From positions 127,295 through 191,294 of the forward strand of contig NZ_JAJHJB010000004.1 in NCBI RefSeq assembly GCF_020819555.1: a stretch of 64,000 bases of DNA, given 5' to 3'. This DNA is from Pelosinus baikalensis (GTDB lineage: Bacteria > Bacillota > Negativicutes > DSM-13327). The notes beneath the pieces are model-generated. The model was not told where the DNA came from and did no database searches. It saw only the letters and a list, made by a program, of their open reading frames with translations. Below are positions 17,618 to 25,526 of the stretch, piece by piece. The position numbers were made by a program, and so were the translations under genes. The first letter of the stretch is position 1, and the number at the start of each line of letters is the position of its first letter.

Positions 17618-18720
17618 AGCGTATTGCCTCCTTCCGTCAGCAGGGCATCACCATCTTTGATTTTATCCAGGTTGTCGATTATGATCGGCGTATTTTCCTG
17701 CAATCCAGCTGTGATTTCAATTGAATCGCCGAGTAATTCTCCCGTCTCCACAAGGATTTTCTTGGCTTTTTTATTGTCATCTATGTAGACATAATTCAAT
17801 CCCTTGTGTTTCACGATTGCCTTGTGAGGTACTGCAAGGACCGTTTTGACATCGCCAGTGGACAGCGTGGTCTGGGCAAACATTCCTGGTTTTAGTAGTT
17901 GATCTGGATTATTGATTTTGACTTTTACCCGGAACATACGACTTTCATTGCCAGCGGCAGGATTAATTACCGCAATAGTTCCCCTGAATATTTCTCCGGG
18001 ATAAGCGTCAACGGTAATTGCTACATCCCTTCCTAGCTGAGCTGCAGCAATGTCTTTTTGTTCGATATGCACTACGACGTAAACCTGATCCAGCTGTTCC
18101 ACGGTTAAGAGCGTATTGCCGGGGGAGACGACTTGTCCGACAGTGACTGCCTTATTAGCTATTACACCGGTTACAGGAGTAGTGATTAGCGTATCCTTTG
18201 CTTGTTTTTGTGCACTGTTTAAATTGGCGTAGGCATTATCTACTTCGGTGCGGCTGGTAATCAAACGGGCTTCTGTGCTTTCCAGCTGCTGTTTGGTAAT
18301 GGCATTTTGAGAGTAAAGGGTTTGATAACGCTGATAATCCATTTGTGCTGTATGCAAATTAGCCTCGGTGTGGCGGACATTGTTCTCGGCAATTCGTACA
18401 GCGTTATTCAGTTCTAGCGGGTCTAGTGTGATTAGCGTTGCACCAATCTGTACAGCCTGACCATCTTCCACCAGGATTTGCTCCACTTTACCTTGAAAGC
18501 GGCTGCTGATCAGGACTGAAGTTAAGCCTTCTACTGTACCGGTTAGTGACAGCACCTGCGGTTTATTAACCAGTCTGGTTACCGCAGTAGTAACTGCAAG
18601 GGGCTGTTCGGCGATAACTGCTGTCTGTTGGGAGTTATAGATACGCCAGGCAGTTATACTGCCGATGATAAGTAATATTAGCACGATCATGAGTGTACGA
18701 ATATTTTTCGTTTTGAGCAT
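17614..18720 (-). CDS. RND efflux periplasmic adaptor subunit
   Basis: A 368-residue membrane-fusion protein. One N-terminal membrane anchor (about 8-27) is followed by a lipoyl-like half (VSSRFQGKVEQILVEDGQAV type), an alpha-hairpin of about 60-80 residues, the second lipoyl half ending VTGVIANKAVTVGQVVSPG, and beta-barrel and membrane-proximal domains. Start 18720 has AAAGGAG upstream. A longer in-frame reading up to 18798 would translate into the palindromic repeat and is rejected. It connects the RND permease to an outer-membrane channel. It lies between tetR and the permease in one operon, but a repeat copy sits between tetR and this gene. Confidence 0.93.
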   Translation of the reverse strand: MLKTKNIRTLMIVLILLIIGSITAWRIYNSQQTAVIAEQPLAVTTAVTRLVNKPQVLSLTGTVEGLTSVLISSRFQGKVEQILVEDGQAVQIGATLITLDPLELNNAVRIAENNVRHTEANLHTAQMDYQRYQTLYSQNAITKQQLESTEARLITSRTEVDNAYANLNSAQKQAKDTLITTPVTGVIANKAVTVGQVVSPGNTLLTVEQLDQVYVVVHIEQKDIAAAQLGRDVAITVDAYPGEIFRGTIAVINPAAGNESRMFRVKVKINNPDQLLKPGMFAQTTLSTGDVKTVLAVPHKAIVKHKGLNYVYIDDNKKAKKILVETGELLGDSIEITAGLQENTPIIIDNLDKIKDGDALLTEGGNTL

Positions 18721-18746
18721 CCAGATTTTCTCCTTTAATGGGTTTA

Positions 18747-18845
18747 TTGAGTCACAAAGGTACAATGCCGCTGCTGTGGCACACAAAGGAGTACACAAAA
18801 AATAGAAATAGAACCCTTTGTGTCCTTTGCGCCTTTGTGGTTCGA
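18747..18845. repeat. ~99-bp imperfect palindromic repeat, copy B
   Basis: Same layout as copy A at 1384: GAGTCACAAAGGTACAATG at one end, GCGCCTTTGTGGTTCGA at the other, and the inner CACAAAGGAGTACACAAAA arm paired with TTTGTGTCCTTTG. The two copies differ at few positions. It sits inside the efflux operon, 20 bp from the end of tetR, so its hairpin could lower downstream expression. Confidence 0.8.
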
Positions 18846-18865
18846 TTCGTTTTATAAGTTTTTTA

Positions 18866-19486
18866 CTATATCAATATTTTTAGCGCAAGTGAGCCTTCGG
18901 ATATCCCTAATATCCGCTCTAAAATCACTTCAGCAATCTTGCTTTTACGGGTAAATAGTTTGGGTGCCTCTTTATTATATTGGGACTCCCATAAACAACT
19001 AAGGGTGCTCCAAAAAAAGCAAATGGTTTCATCAATAGACTGTACATGTATAGTACCTTCCTCAGTACCTTGCTGAATAACATCTGTTAGCACAGGATTT
19101 AAAATCGTATCACTTTGTTTCCAAGTTTTAAAAAGCAAAGAAAATTCCTGCTCTTCCCATAATAAATAAAACACGATATCCGTTTGATCAAAGCGAAAGA
19201 GATAGCCGATCAATAGCCTGAGTTTATGTAAGGCTGTAACGGAGGCACCCAAATTTTTTATCTCAGCAGCGAGTTTTGTAGAGTAACGAGCGATAATTGC
19301 TTCCAGAATCGCTTCTTTGGAAGGGAAATAATAATAGAAAGTTCCTTTGGCAACACCTGCTTTTTTGACGATATCAATAATCATCGTTTTATTGTAGCCG
19401 AAAGCAATGAATAATTCTTGGGCTGCATCTATCAATTCCGATCGCCGGACCTCGGGGTCTTTTATCGTTCTAACGATGATTGTCAC
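18866..19486 (-). CDS. TetR/AcrR family transcriptional repressor
   Basis: A 206-residue regulator. The N-terminal helix-turn-helix (about 13-60) reads RRSELIDAAQELFIAFGYNK, then DIVKKAGVAKGTFYYYFPSK, the canonical TetR pattern. The ligand-binding half is less conserved. It is the first gene of the efflux operon. A perfect 11-bp inverted repeat lies 9 bp upstream of the start, overlapping the promoter area, so it should repress itself and the pump until a ligand binds. The start is odd: GTG at 19486 overlaps the AAGGAGG ribosome site, and the only better-spaced codons are ATC. Confidence 0.92.
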   Translation of the reverse strand: MTIIVRTIKDPEVRRSELIDAAQELFIAFGYNKTMIIDIVKKAGVAKGTFYYYFPSKEAILEAIIARYSTKLAAEIKNLGASVTALHKLRLLIGYLFRFDQTDIVFYLLWEEQEFSLLFKTWKQSDTILNPVLTDVIQQGTEEGTIHVQSIDETICFFWSTLSCLWESQYNKEAPKLFTRKSKIAEVILERILGISEGSLALKILI

Positions 19487-19494
19487 CTCCTTAA

Positions 19495-19518
19495 AATAAC
19501 TGACCTGGGTCAGTTATT
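19495..19518. promoter_or_regulatory. TetR operator palindrome
   Basis: AATAACTGACC and GGTCAGTTATT form a perfect inverted repeat around TG, immediately upstream of the tetR ribosome site. The size and TGACC/GGTCA core suit a TetR-family dimer. Confidence 0.8.
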
Positions 19519-19614
19519 ATATTATAAAGAAATATTACCATTGTCAAGAAAAACTATTCTGCAGGAATGCCTATTTCCAGAAATAGATATCCGCCATGGA
19601 GCATCGTCTTATGA

Positions 19615-19731
19615 CATCATATTGATTACGATTTTGATGCGTATTTGGTTCATTCAGTGCATATGGAAGTATCCAAATACATTACAAGTGTATTGGAAAC
19701 CGGAGCAGCCGTATGTTATGAAAAGAAATAA
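19615..19731 (+). other. Coding-like gene remnant
   Basis: One frame reads HHIDYDFDAYLVHSVHMEVS and goes on through KYITSVLETG to CYEKK and a stop, with coding-like composition but no start codon or ribosome site. It may be the 3' relic of a lost gene. The rest of 19519-20050 shows only the repeat at 19742 and AT-rich sequence. Confidence 0.2.
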
Positions 19732-19741
19732 ATAAAAAAAG

Positions 19742-19835
19742 ATGAACCGCGAAGGAAGCGAAGAAATGTAAAGAACACGAAGAGGTAGTATACCTATTCT
19801 TTATTCTTTACAGTCTTCGCTTTTTTTGTGTTCAA
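19742..19835. repeat. Diverged palindromic repeat, related to copies A and B
   Basis: The ends ATGAACCGCGAAGG and TTTTTTTGTGTTCAA, with inner AATGTAAAGAACACGAAG and CTTTACAGTCTTCGC, have the same plan as the repeats at 1384 and 18747 but different sequence (GAAG in place of AAAG). Confidence 0.5.
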
Positions 19836-20050
19836 ATGATTTATTTTTTAGGCGTGCAAAGTGTTATTATTATTATTTAAATATGTTGGGATGCCTATCC
19901 TTATAAAGTCTTATGAAAAAGTAGCAGTCCGCCGTTCAGATTATCTAGGAACTGTTTTTTTCGGTATCAGAGGTATGACAGCATTATATGGGTAATGTAA
20001 GAACATTCCCAAATATCTCTCTTATGATATAATAGAAATAAAATAAATAA

Positions 20051-20917
20051 ATGAGAGATAATATGAATAAAAACAATGTATTTCTAGACTTAAAAGAAAA
20101 TTATAATAAATTAACAGGAAGCCAAAAGAATATCGGACAATATGTTCTAGACAATTATAAAGAGATTGCGTTTATGTCGGCAATTGAATTAGGTGAAAAA
20201 GTAGGAGTCAGTGATGCTACGATTATAAGATTTGCTCGTTCCATTGGTTATAGTGGTTTTGCAGAGTTGAGAAAACAAATCAGAGAGGGGATTAAGAACT
20301 TTGATCCTCCTCATAAAAGGCTTTCACAAAGCGTTGATGATCTTCATAATGATAACGATTTGATTTCACAAGTTGGCAAAAAAGATTTAAAAAATCTCGA
20401 AGAATTTTTAGTAAATTTCGATATGGATAAAATAAATCAAGCTGTTGATGAAATCTATAAAGCAAATATCATCTATTTAATTGGAGCAGGATCTTCCGGT
20501 GTTCTAATTGATTTTCTAGCTTTGCATTTAAGAAGAATGGGGTTTCGTGTACTTGCATTAAGTGAAGGCGGAGTGGCAAGTATAGAAAAAATAATACCGA
20601 TCACTGAGAATGACTTACTCATTGCTTGCAGTTTTCCGAGATACTCTAAAATTACCTTTGGAGCCATTGATTTTGCCAAACAAAAAGCGGCAAAGATACT
20701 CTCCATTACGGATAGTTACTTTTCTACGATGAGTATGAACAGCGACATTGTATTTTCATTAAAAATAGATAATTCCACTTTCTTTAATTCCTATGTAGTG
20801 CCTATGGAATTATGTAATGTTTTAACTATGAGTATTTTAGAGAGAAACAAAGAGAAAATATATGTAACATTAAAAGAAAATATACAAAACATGGAGATGT
20901 TTAGAGAAAAACTGTAA
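20051..20917 (+). CDS. MurR/RpiR family transcriptional regulator
   Basis: A 288-residue regulator with an N-terminal HTH_6 domain (about 10-80: LTGSQKNIGQYVLDNY, GVSDATIIRFARSIGYSGFA) and a C-terminal SIS sugar-phosphate-binding domain (about 125-255: IYLIGAGSSGVLIDFLA, LLIACSFPRYSK). The SIS motif GAGSSG suggests it senses a phosphorylated sugar or similar. It probably controls the DcuC/M20 genes downstream, although a strong terminator lies between. ATG at 20063 is an alternative start with GAGAGAT upstream; neither site is strong. TATGATATAATAG just upstream contains a plausible -10. Confidence 0.88.
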   Translation: MRDNMNKNNVFLDLKENYNKLTGSQKNIGQYVLDNYKEIAFMSAIELGEKVGVSDATIIRFARSIGYSGFAELRKQIREGIKNFDPPHKRLSQSVDDLHNDNDLISQVGKKDLKNLEEFLVNFDMDKINQAVDEIYKANIIYLIGAGSSGVLIDFLALHLRRMGFRVLALSEGGVASIEKIIPITENDLLIACSFPRYSKITFGAIDFAKQKAAKILSITDSYFSTMSMNSDIVFSLKIDNSTFFNSYVVPMELCNVLTMSILERNKEKIYVTLKENIQNMEMFREKL

Positions 20918-20963
20918 GCTTTCTTATGAGAGAGAATAGAGCAGCATAGAATGAATCGAACAA

Positions 20964-21003
20964 TAAAAACACCAGCGGTCTACAAGACGGCTGGTGTTTT
21001 TTT
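20964..21003 (+). terminator. Intrinsic terminator after rpiR
   Basis: AAAAACACCAGC pairs with GCTGGTGTTTTT, extended by a partial GTC/GAC pairing, with a run of seven or more Ts on the plus strand. Confidence 0.9.
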
Positions 21004-21027
21004 GTTGAGTCTATTGTATTACAACTT

Positions 21028-21070
21028 AATGTAGTGTATTATAACATTTATATTATAAAATGTAGTGTAT
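21028..21070. promoter_or_regulatory. Two direct repeats upstream of dcuC, candidate operators
   Basis: AATGTAGTGTAT occurs twice (21028-21039 and 21059-21070), 31 bp apart, or about three helical turns, in the AT-rich leader before the DcuC gene. They are candidate sites for the adjacent RpiR regulator. Confidence 0.45.
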
Positions 21071-21166
21071 ACGACGTTTGCAATTGAAAATAGTGAAGTA
21101 AAGGAGGCGATTTTTACTAGAAAAAGCCAAATTGTAAAAATAAATGATTAATAGGAGGATGTACCA

Positions 21167-22549
21167 GTGTTAGGATTAATGATCGCACTATTCTTTTTAT
21201 GTATCTGCGGCTATGCTATTTTTAAAAAATATAAGGCCCAAACCGTATTATTAACAGGCGGTTTTGCCATGATGTCAGTTGCTATCCTTTTAGGAATGGG
21301 AGATATTCTGCCTGTTAAGAATTCTACAGGAAGTCCTTGGTTTGACATGTTTCAGTTTGTTGCAGTTCTTGCATCGAAGCGAGCTGCAGAGATCGGTATG
21401 TTAATTATGGTCGTTACTGGTTTTGCCCGCTACATGGACAAAATTGGTGCCAGCAGAGTGCTTGTTCATATTTGCATCAAGCCTCTGCAGGCTCTGCGGT
21501 CACCTTATATCGTAATGGCCCTTGGCTTTATTATTGGTCAATGTTTACACCTTTTTATTGCCAGCGCTTCAGGTTTAGGTGTATTGCTAATGGTAACGAT
21601 GTATCCGATTCTTATTAGCCTTGGGATCAGTCGGAATGGTGCTACTGCTGTAATTGGAACCACTTCTGCTATTGACCTGGGTCCTAGCTCAGGCAATACG
21701 GTACTGGCAGCAAAAACGGCTGGACTGCAAACCGTAGATTATTTCGTCACGTATCAGCTTCCAGTGGCTGTAGTTGTTATATTGGCCATTGCAGTAACTC
21801 ATTATTTTGTACAGCGTTGGTTTGATAAAAAACATGAAGGTGGATTGGCTGCAGGGGTACCCCGGGAAGAGGAAAAAACAGATCATAAAAGTGATACAGA
21901 GCCTCTTCGTCCGTTGTGGTATGTATTTTTGCCAATTTTCCCAATGATATTAATTTTAGCATTTGGCTTTTTTAAGTTTCGAGGAATACACTTAGATATT
22001 ATTCCTTGTATGTTTGTCAGTTTATTTATTTCTATGGTTTGTGAAGCTCTCACGACTCGGAATGTAAAGAAAGTTTTTGCAAGTATTCAAACTTTTTTTG
22101 ATGGAATGGGAAGTCAGTTTGCTACGGTTATTACATTAATTGTTGCTGGCGAGACACTAGCCCAAGGACTCACAGCCTTGGGTGCTATTGATACGCTAAT
22201 CAATGTCACACAGTCAACAGGTTCTGGCAAAACAGTCATGGTCTTGGTTATGAGTGGGATTATTGCTGTTAGCTGCATTGTTATGGGATCGGGTAATGCC
22301 CCTTTCTTTGCTTTTTCAGCTTTTGCACCCCAAGTTGCGAAGAAATTAGGCTTTGATGCTGTGAATCTGCTTTTGCCCATGCAGCTTACTTCCAGCCTGG
22401 CTCGCGGCATATCACCCATTACAGCGGTAATTGTAGCGGTATGCGGTATTTCGGGAGCATCACCTTTTGAAGTAGTCAAGCGAACTGCTATTCCTATGGC
22501 AGTGGGATTGCTTACCACCCAGATTATGACTTATATACTATTTGGGTAA
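21167..22549 (+). CDS. DcuC family C4-dicarboxylate transporter
   Basis: A 460-residue inner-membrane carrier with about 12 hydrophobic segments. The family pattern is seen in GFARYMDKIGASRVLVHICIK, the re-entrant-type glycine/serine-rich stretches (SASGLGVLLMV, AIDLGPSSGNTVLAAKTAG) and the C-terminal GSGNAPFFAF. DcuC proteins export succinate or exchange C4-dicarboxylates in anaerobes; this branch also includes carriers of other anions, so the substrate is open. GTG start with AGGAGG 8 nt upstream. It is followed 52 bp later by an M20 peptidase, which suggests import of a peptide-like or N-acylated acid that the peptidase cleaves. A second DcuC protein is at 61075. Confidence 0.85.
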   Translation: MLGLMIALFFLCICGYAIFKKYKAQTVLLTGGFAMMSVAILLGMGDILPVKNSTGSPWFDMFQFVAVLASKRAAEIGMLIMVVTGFARYMDKIGASRVLVHICIKPLQALRSPYIVMALGFIIGQCLHLFIASASGLGVLLMVTMYPILISLGISRNGATAVIGTTSAIDLGPSSGNTVLAAKTAGLQTVDYFVTYQLPVAVVVILAIAVTHYFVQRWFDKKHEGGLAAGVPREEEKTDHKSDTEPLRPLWYVFLPIFPMILILAFGFFKFRGIHLDIIPCMFVSLFISMVCEALTTRNVKKVFASIQTFFDGMGSQFATVITLIVAGETLAQGLTALGAIDTLINVTQSTGSGKTVMVLVMSGIIAVSCIVMGSGNAPFFAFSAFAPQVAKKLGFDAVNLLLPMQLTSSLARGISPITAVIVAVCGISGASPFEVVKRTAIPMAVGLLTTQIMTYILFG

Positions 22550-22601
22550 CGAATCAAGCAGAAGGTAGAACATATACTGGAATCGAAGGTAGGGACAAAA
22601 A

Positions 22602-23723
22602 ATGGAACAGTTTGATTTGGAACGGTATTTAAAAGAGCTAGAGTATCTTGTGAATATAGACAGCGGTTCAAAGAGTCTAGAAGGTGTTGCGCAAATCGGG
22701 GAGTATTTTTCAGAGAAATTTAAAGCTGCAGGATGGAATATAAAAAAATATGACATCGCAACTGAGATTGCTCCTTGCATTGAAATTACCAATCGTGATA
22801 CAGACCGCTTTGATATTTTACTTTTAGGACACATGGATACGGTATTTCCAGCGGGGACGGTTAAGGAAAGACCTTTTACAATAAAAGATGGAAAAGCATA
22901 TGGTCCCGGTGTCATCGATATGAAATCCGGCTTGTTATCTGCCTATTATGCTTTAGATGGGCTGAAAGACCAAGAACTTTCGATATGTTTACTACTCAAT
23001 AGCGAAGAGGAAATGGGATCAAGGCGGGTTCGTCCTTGGTTAGAGAAGGCAGCTGGTAAAAGTCGCTATGTATTTGTTTTGGAAGCTGCGAGAGAAAATG
23101 GTGATTTAGTCTTGACGCGAAAAGGGCTTGGGCGATATACTTTTGAGTTTCATGGTGTAGCGGCTCACGCTGGTGTTGCCCCACAAAATGGTATAAGTGC
23201 CATTTTGGAACTAGGGCACTGGATTGTTGCTCTTCATGGCCTGACTGATTTTTCTTCGGGCCTTACACTCAATGTAGGCACAGTTGTAGGTGGTACAACC
23301 GCGAATGTGGTAGCCGACTACGCTAAAGCAGAATTGGATTTTAGGGTTGCTGATATGAGTCAGGTACATATCATAGAGCAAAAAATTGATTCATTACTGG
23401 CACATGCAAAAACATCTGGTGTTAAGATCGGAGTCTCTGGCGGTATGACTCGGCCACCGTTGAACCCTACGGAAGAAACCCAAAAGATTTGCAGATTGGC
23501 AGAAACCATTGGCAAAGAGGTAGATATGAGGGTTCATTGGGCTAAGACGGGCGGCGGTTCGGATGGAAATTTTTCAGCAGCCTTAGGTGTGCCGACTATT
23601 GATGGATTAGGACCAGTCGGCGGCAATGCTCATGGTATTCACGAGTATATGCTTATCGAGTCTGTAGAGCCGCGGATTCATTTGCTAAGGAGAATGATTA
23701 AAGAGGCCGTAAAAGTAAAATAG
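22602..23723 (+). CDS. M20 family metallopeptidase (carboxypeptidase G2-like)
   Basis: A 373-residue cytoplasmic dizinc peptidase. Metal ligands are visible: His77 in GHMDTVFPAG (with Asp79), Asp106 in GPGVIDMKSG, the catalytic Glu pair in NSEEEMGS (about 139-140), and the late NAHGIHEY histidine. A dimerisation domain of about 110 residues sits in the middle (FHGVAAHAGVAPQNG). The pattern is closest to glutamate carboxypeptidase/CPG2 and ArgE-type enzymes, which release a C-terminal amino acid. It forms an operon with the DcuC-like carrier upstream and ends at a strong terminator. Confidence 0.88.
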   Translation: MEQFDLERYLKELEYLVNIDSGSKSLEGVAQIGEYFSEKFKAAGWNIKKYDIATEIAPCIEITNRDTDRFDILLLGHMDTVFPAGTVKERPFTIKDGKAYGPGVIDMKSGLLSAYYALDGLKDQELSICLLLNSEEEMGSRRVRPWLEKAAGKSRYVFVLEAARENGDLVLTRKGLGRYTFEFHGVAAHAGVAPQNGISAILELGHWIVALHGLTDFSSGLTLNVGTVVGGTTANVVADYAKAELDFRVADMSQVHIIEQKIDSLLAHAKTSGVKIGVSGGMTRPPLNPTEETQKICRLAETIGKEVDMRVHWAKTGGGSDGNFSAALGVPTIDGLGPVGGNAHGIHEYMLIESVEPRIHLLRRMIKEAVKVK

Positions 23724-23743
23724 TGCATTTTCCTGCTAGCGAT

Positions 23744-23797
23744 AGTAAAGCCCCCGCAATATCCTCGATAGGGTATATATTGCGGGGGCTTACTATA
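23744..23797 (+). terminator. Strong terminator after M20 gene
   Basis: A stem containing AAGCCCCCGCAATAT and ATATTGCGGGGGCTT, about 18 bp long with one bulge. The GC-rich core is flanked by A/T runs on both sides. Confidence 0.85.
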
Positions 23798-23892
23798 TAG
23801 ATGATTTTTTTGAATAAAGAATATATAATATAAGTCATATGATAAGATTGCTTTCAAAGATGTAATGGATAAAGATTCAGGAGATTGATGGA

Positions 23893-24633
23893 ATGAAGAA
23901 CCTTTTGGTATTGCCACAATTACGATGTTCCTTTGAAAAAGAACTGCCGGATACACAAGTGCTGCTTGTCGCGGGGGGAAGGAAACCAGCATCTGACTGG
24001 CTGATTCAGGCCGCTGACCAGTTTCCAGTTTGGTGTGTAGATAGCGGTATTGATAGTTGTTACGCGAATCACATTATTCCCGAGCGGCTCATTGGTGATG
24101 GTGATAGTGCCACATCTCAGGGATGGGCTTGGGGGGAGAGCTTGGGAATCCCTGTGGAGGTCTATCCGGCAGAAAAGAACTTGACGGATTTACAACTGGC
24201 ATTACAAAGGGTGGGAGTGGTTCATGGACATGCAGCAGTCACTATAACTGGCGTATGGGGAGGCCGCTTCGATCATACCTTTAGTAATATCCATTCATTA
24301 AAGGGCTGTGAAGATTTTGGGATACGGGGTTGTTGCGCTGCAGATGAAAAAGAGGTACTGATCTTATTAAAAGGTAAGGATTCTGTATGTATAGAAACGG
24401 CTGCGCCTCCAGAAGTAGTTTCTTTACTCCCGTTATCTACGGAATGTACGGATGTATCGATTGAGGGTGTTCACTGGCCCTTAGCCAATGTTACATTGCG
24501 TGATGCCCTGCCTTATGCTGTCAGTAATCGCCCCAATGAAATGAACAGGGAAATTCGCGTTTCGATAGGAACAGGTTGGTTAGGGATCTATTTATGCTGG
24601 AAAGGAGATGAGTGTTATGGAAGCAGCTTTTAG
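23893..24633 (+). CDS. thiN: Thiamine diphosphokinase
   Basis: A 246-residue enzyme that converts thiamine to thiamine diphosphate with ATP. Signature motifs are LIGDGDSAT (about residue 72), the YPAEKNLTDLQLAL segment that binds magnesium-ATP (about 95-108), and the GGRFDHTFSNIHSL stretch (about 127-140). The last third is the beta-sandwich thiamine-binding domain (NEMNREIRVSIGTGWLGIYL). ATG at 23893 follows GGAG. It overlaps the thiT start by 17 bp, so kinase and transporter are co-expressed for salvage. No THI-box riboswitch is visible upstream. Confidence 0.92.
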   Translation: MKNLLVLPQLRCSFEKELPDTQVLLVAGGRKPASDWLIQAADQFPVWCVDSGIDSCYANHIIPERLIGDGDSATSQGWAWGESLGIPVEVYPAEKNLTDLQLALQRVGVVHGHAAVTITGVWGGRFDHTFSNIHSLKGCEDFGIRGCCAADEKEVLILLKGKDSVCIETAAPPEVVSLLPLSTECTDVSIEGVHWPLANVTLRDALPYAVSNRPNEMNREIRVSIGTGWLGIYLCWKGDECYGSSF

Positions 24634-25270
24634 TAAGAATATAGCAATGATATTTGAACAGCCTACCAGTGTTTTTGCCCTAGCAGCTATGGTGGCATTG
24701 ATTCTAGCTTTTGCATACATAAAAAAAGTAAAACTGAATACATCGATGATGGTTCATATTGGCTTAATGCTTGCATTGACCGTCATTTTGCATACTTTCC
24801 GCTTGTACCATATGCCCCAGGGGGGCAGTGTAACCTTAGGAGCAATGATTCCTCTTTTACTGATTGCCTTTCGCTATGGACCGGTTGTCGGGTATCTGGC
24901 GGGATTTACCTATGGTCTGCTTAATTTACTCCAAGATCCTTATATCCTGCATCCTGTTCAAGTCCTTTTTGATTATCCCCTGCCATATATGGCACTTGGT
25001 CTGGCAGGCTATTTTAAAGATCGAATGCTGTTGGGAGCCATTGTCGGCAGTTGTGGTCGATTTATTTGTCATTTTATATCTGGGGTAGTTTTCTTTGCCA
25101 GCTATGCGCCGCCTGGAACATCTCCCTATTGGTATTCCTTGGTGTTTAATGCCACCTATCTTTTACCGGAGTTGATGATCTGCCTGCTCATCTTACGTGT
25201 ACTGCCAGTGAAGCGTTTGCTGCTTCAAATGAGAAATAGTGAAAATTATGTGTCAGGCTATGGACGGTGA
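24617..25270 (+). CDS. thiT: Energy-coupled thiamine transporter ThiT
   Basis: A 217-residue S-component with six hydrophobic segments. The family core GGSVTLGAMIPLLLIAFRYG and VVGYLAGFTYGLLNLLQDPY is clear; conserved aromatic and glutamate/aspartate residues line the thiamine site. It binds thiamine and works with the shared ECF module encoded elsewhere. ATG at 24617 has AAGGAG at 9 nt; an earlier ATG at 24608 directly abuts that site. It is co-transcribed with thiamine diphosphokinase and ends before a hairpin terminator. Confidence 0.92.
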   Translation: MEAAFSKNIAMIFEQPTSVFALAAMVALILAFAYIKKVKLNTSMMVHIGLMLALTVILHTFRLYHMPQGGSVTLGAMIPLLLIAFRYGPVVGYLAGFTYGLLNLLQDPYILHPVQVLFDYPLPYMALGLAGYFKDRMLLGAIVGSCGRFICHFISGVVFFASYAPPGTSPYWYSLVFNATYLLPELMICLLILRVLPVKRLLLQMRNSENYVSGYGR

Positions 25271-25326
25271 ATTTAAGAGAGATTAACTGGTTCGTGGCAA
25301 AGTGTTGACGATTTATAGAAAATAAT

Positions 25327-25367
25327 AAATTCCTGCAAGAACTTTAAAGAGAACTTGCAGGAATTTT
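25327..25367 (+). terminator. Terminator of thiamine operon (CCTGCAAG type)
   Basis: AAATTCCTGCAAG pairs with CTTGCAGGAATTT, followed by TTGTATA. It is one of four hairpins of this type. The rest of 25271-25526 shows no gene. Confidence 0.8.
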
Positions 25368-25526
25368 GTATATTAGTGGGAAATTAAGAAAGAAAAGTAA
25401 TTACAACATCTATTTACTTCTACGTTACCAATGGGTTACACCAATCGAAGTGGGACTATTATGTCTAGTAAGTTAGAAGGCCCTTGCATGTCAGCCATAT
25501 ATGGGTATTGAGGAGTTGATTGTTCT

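Noticed and set aside
18721..18798. N-terminal extension of the efflux adaptor
   Set aside because: It is encoded by the repeat copy; a good ribosome site precedes the internal ATG at 18720.
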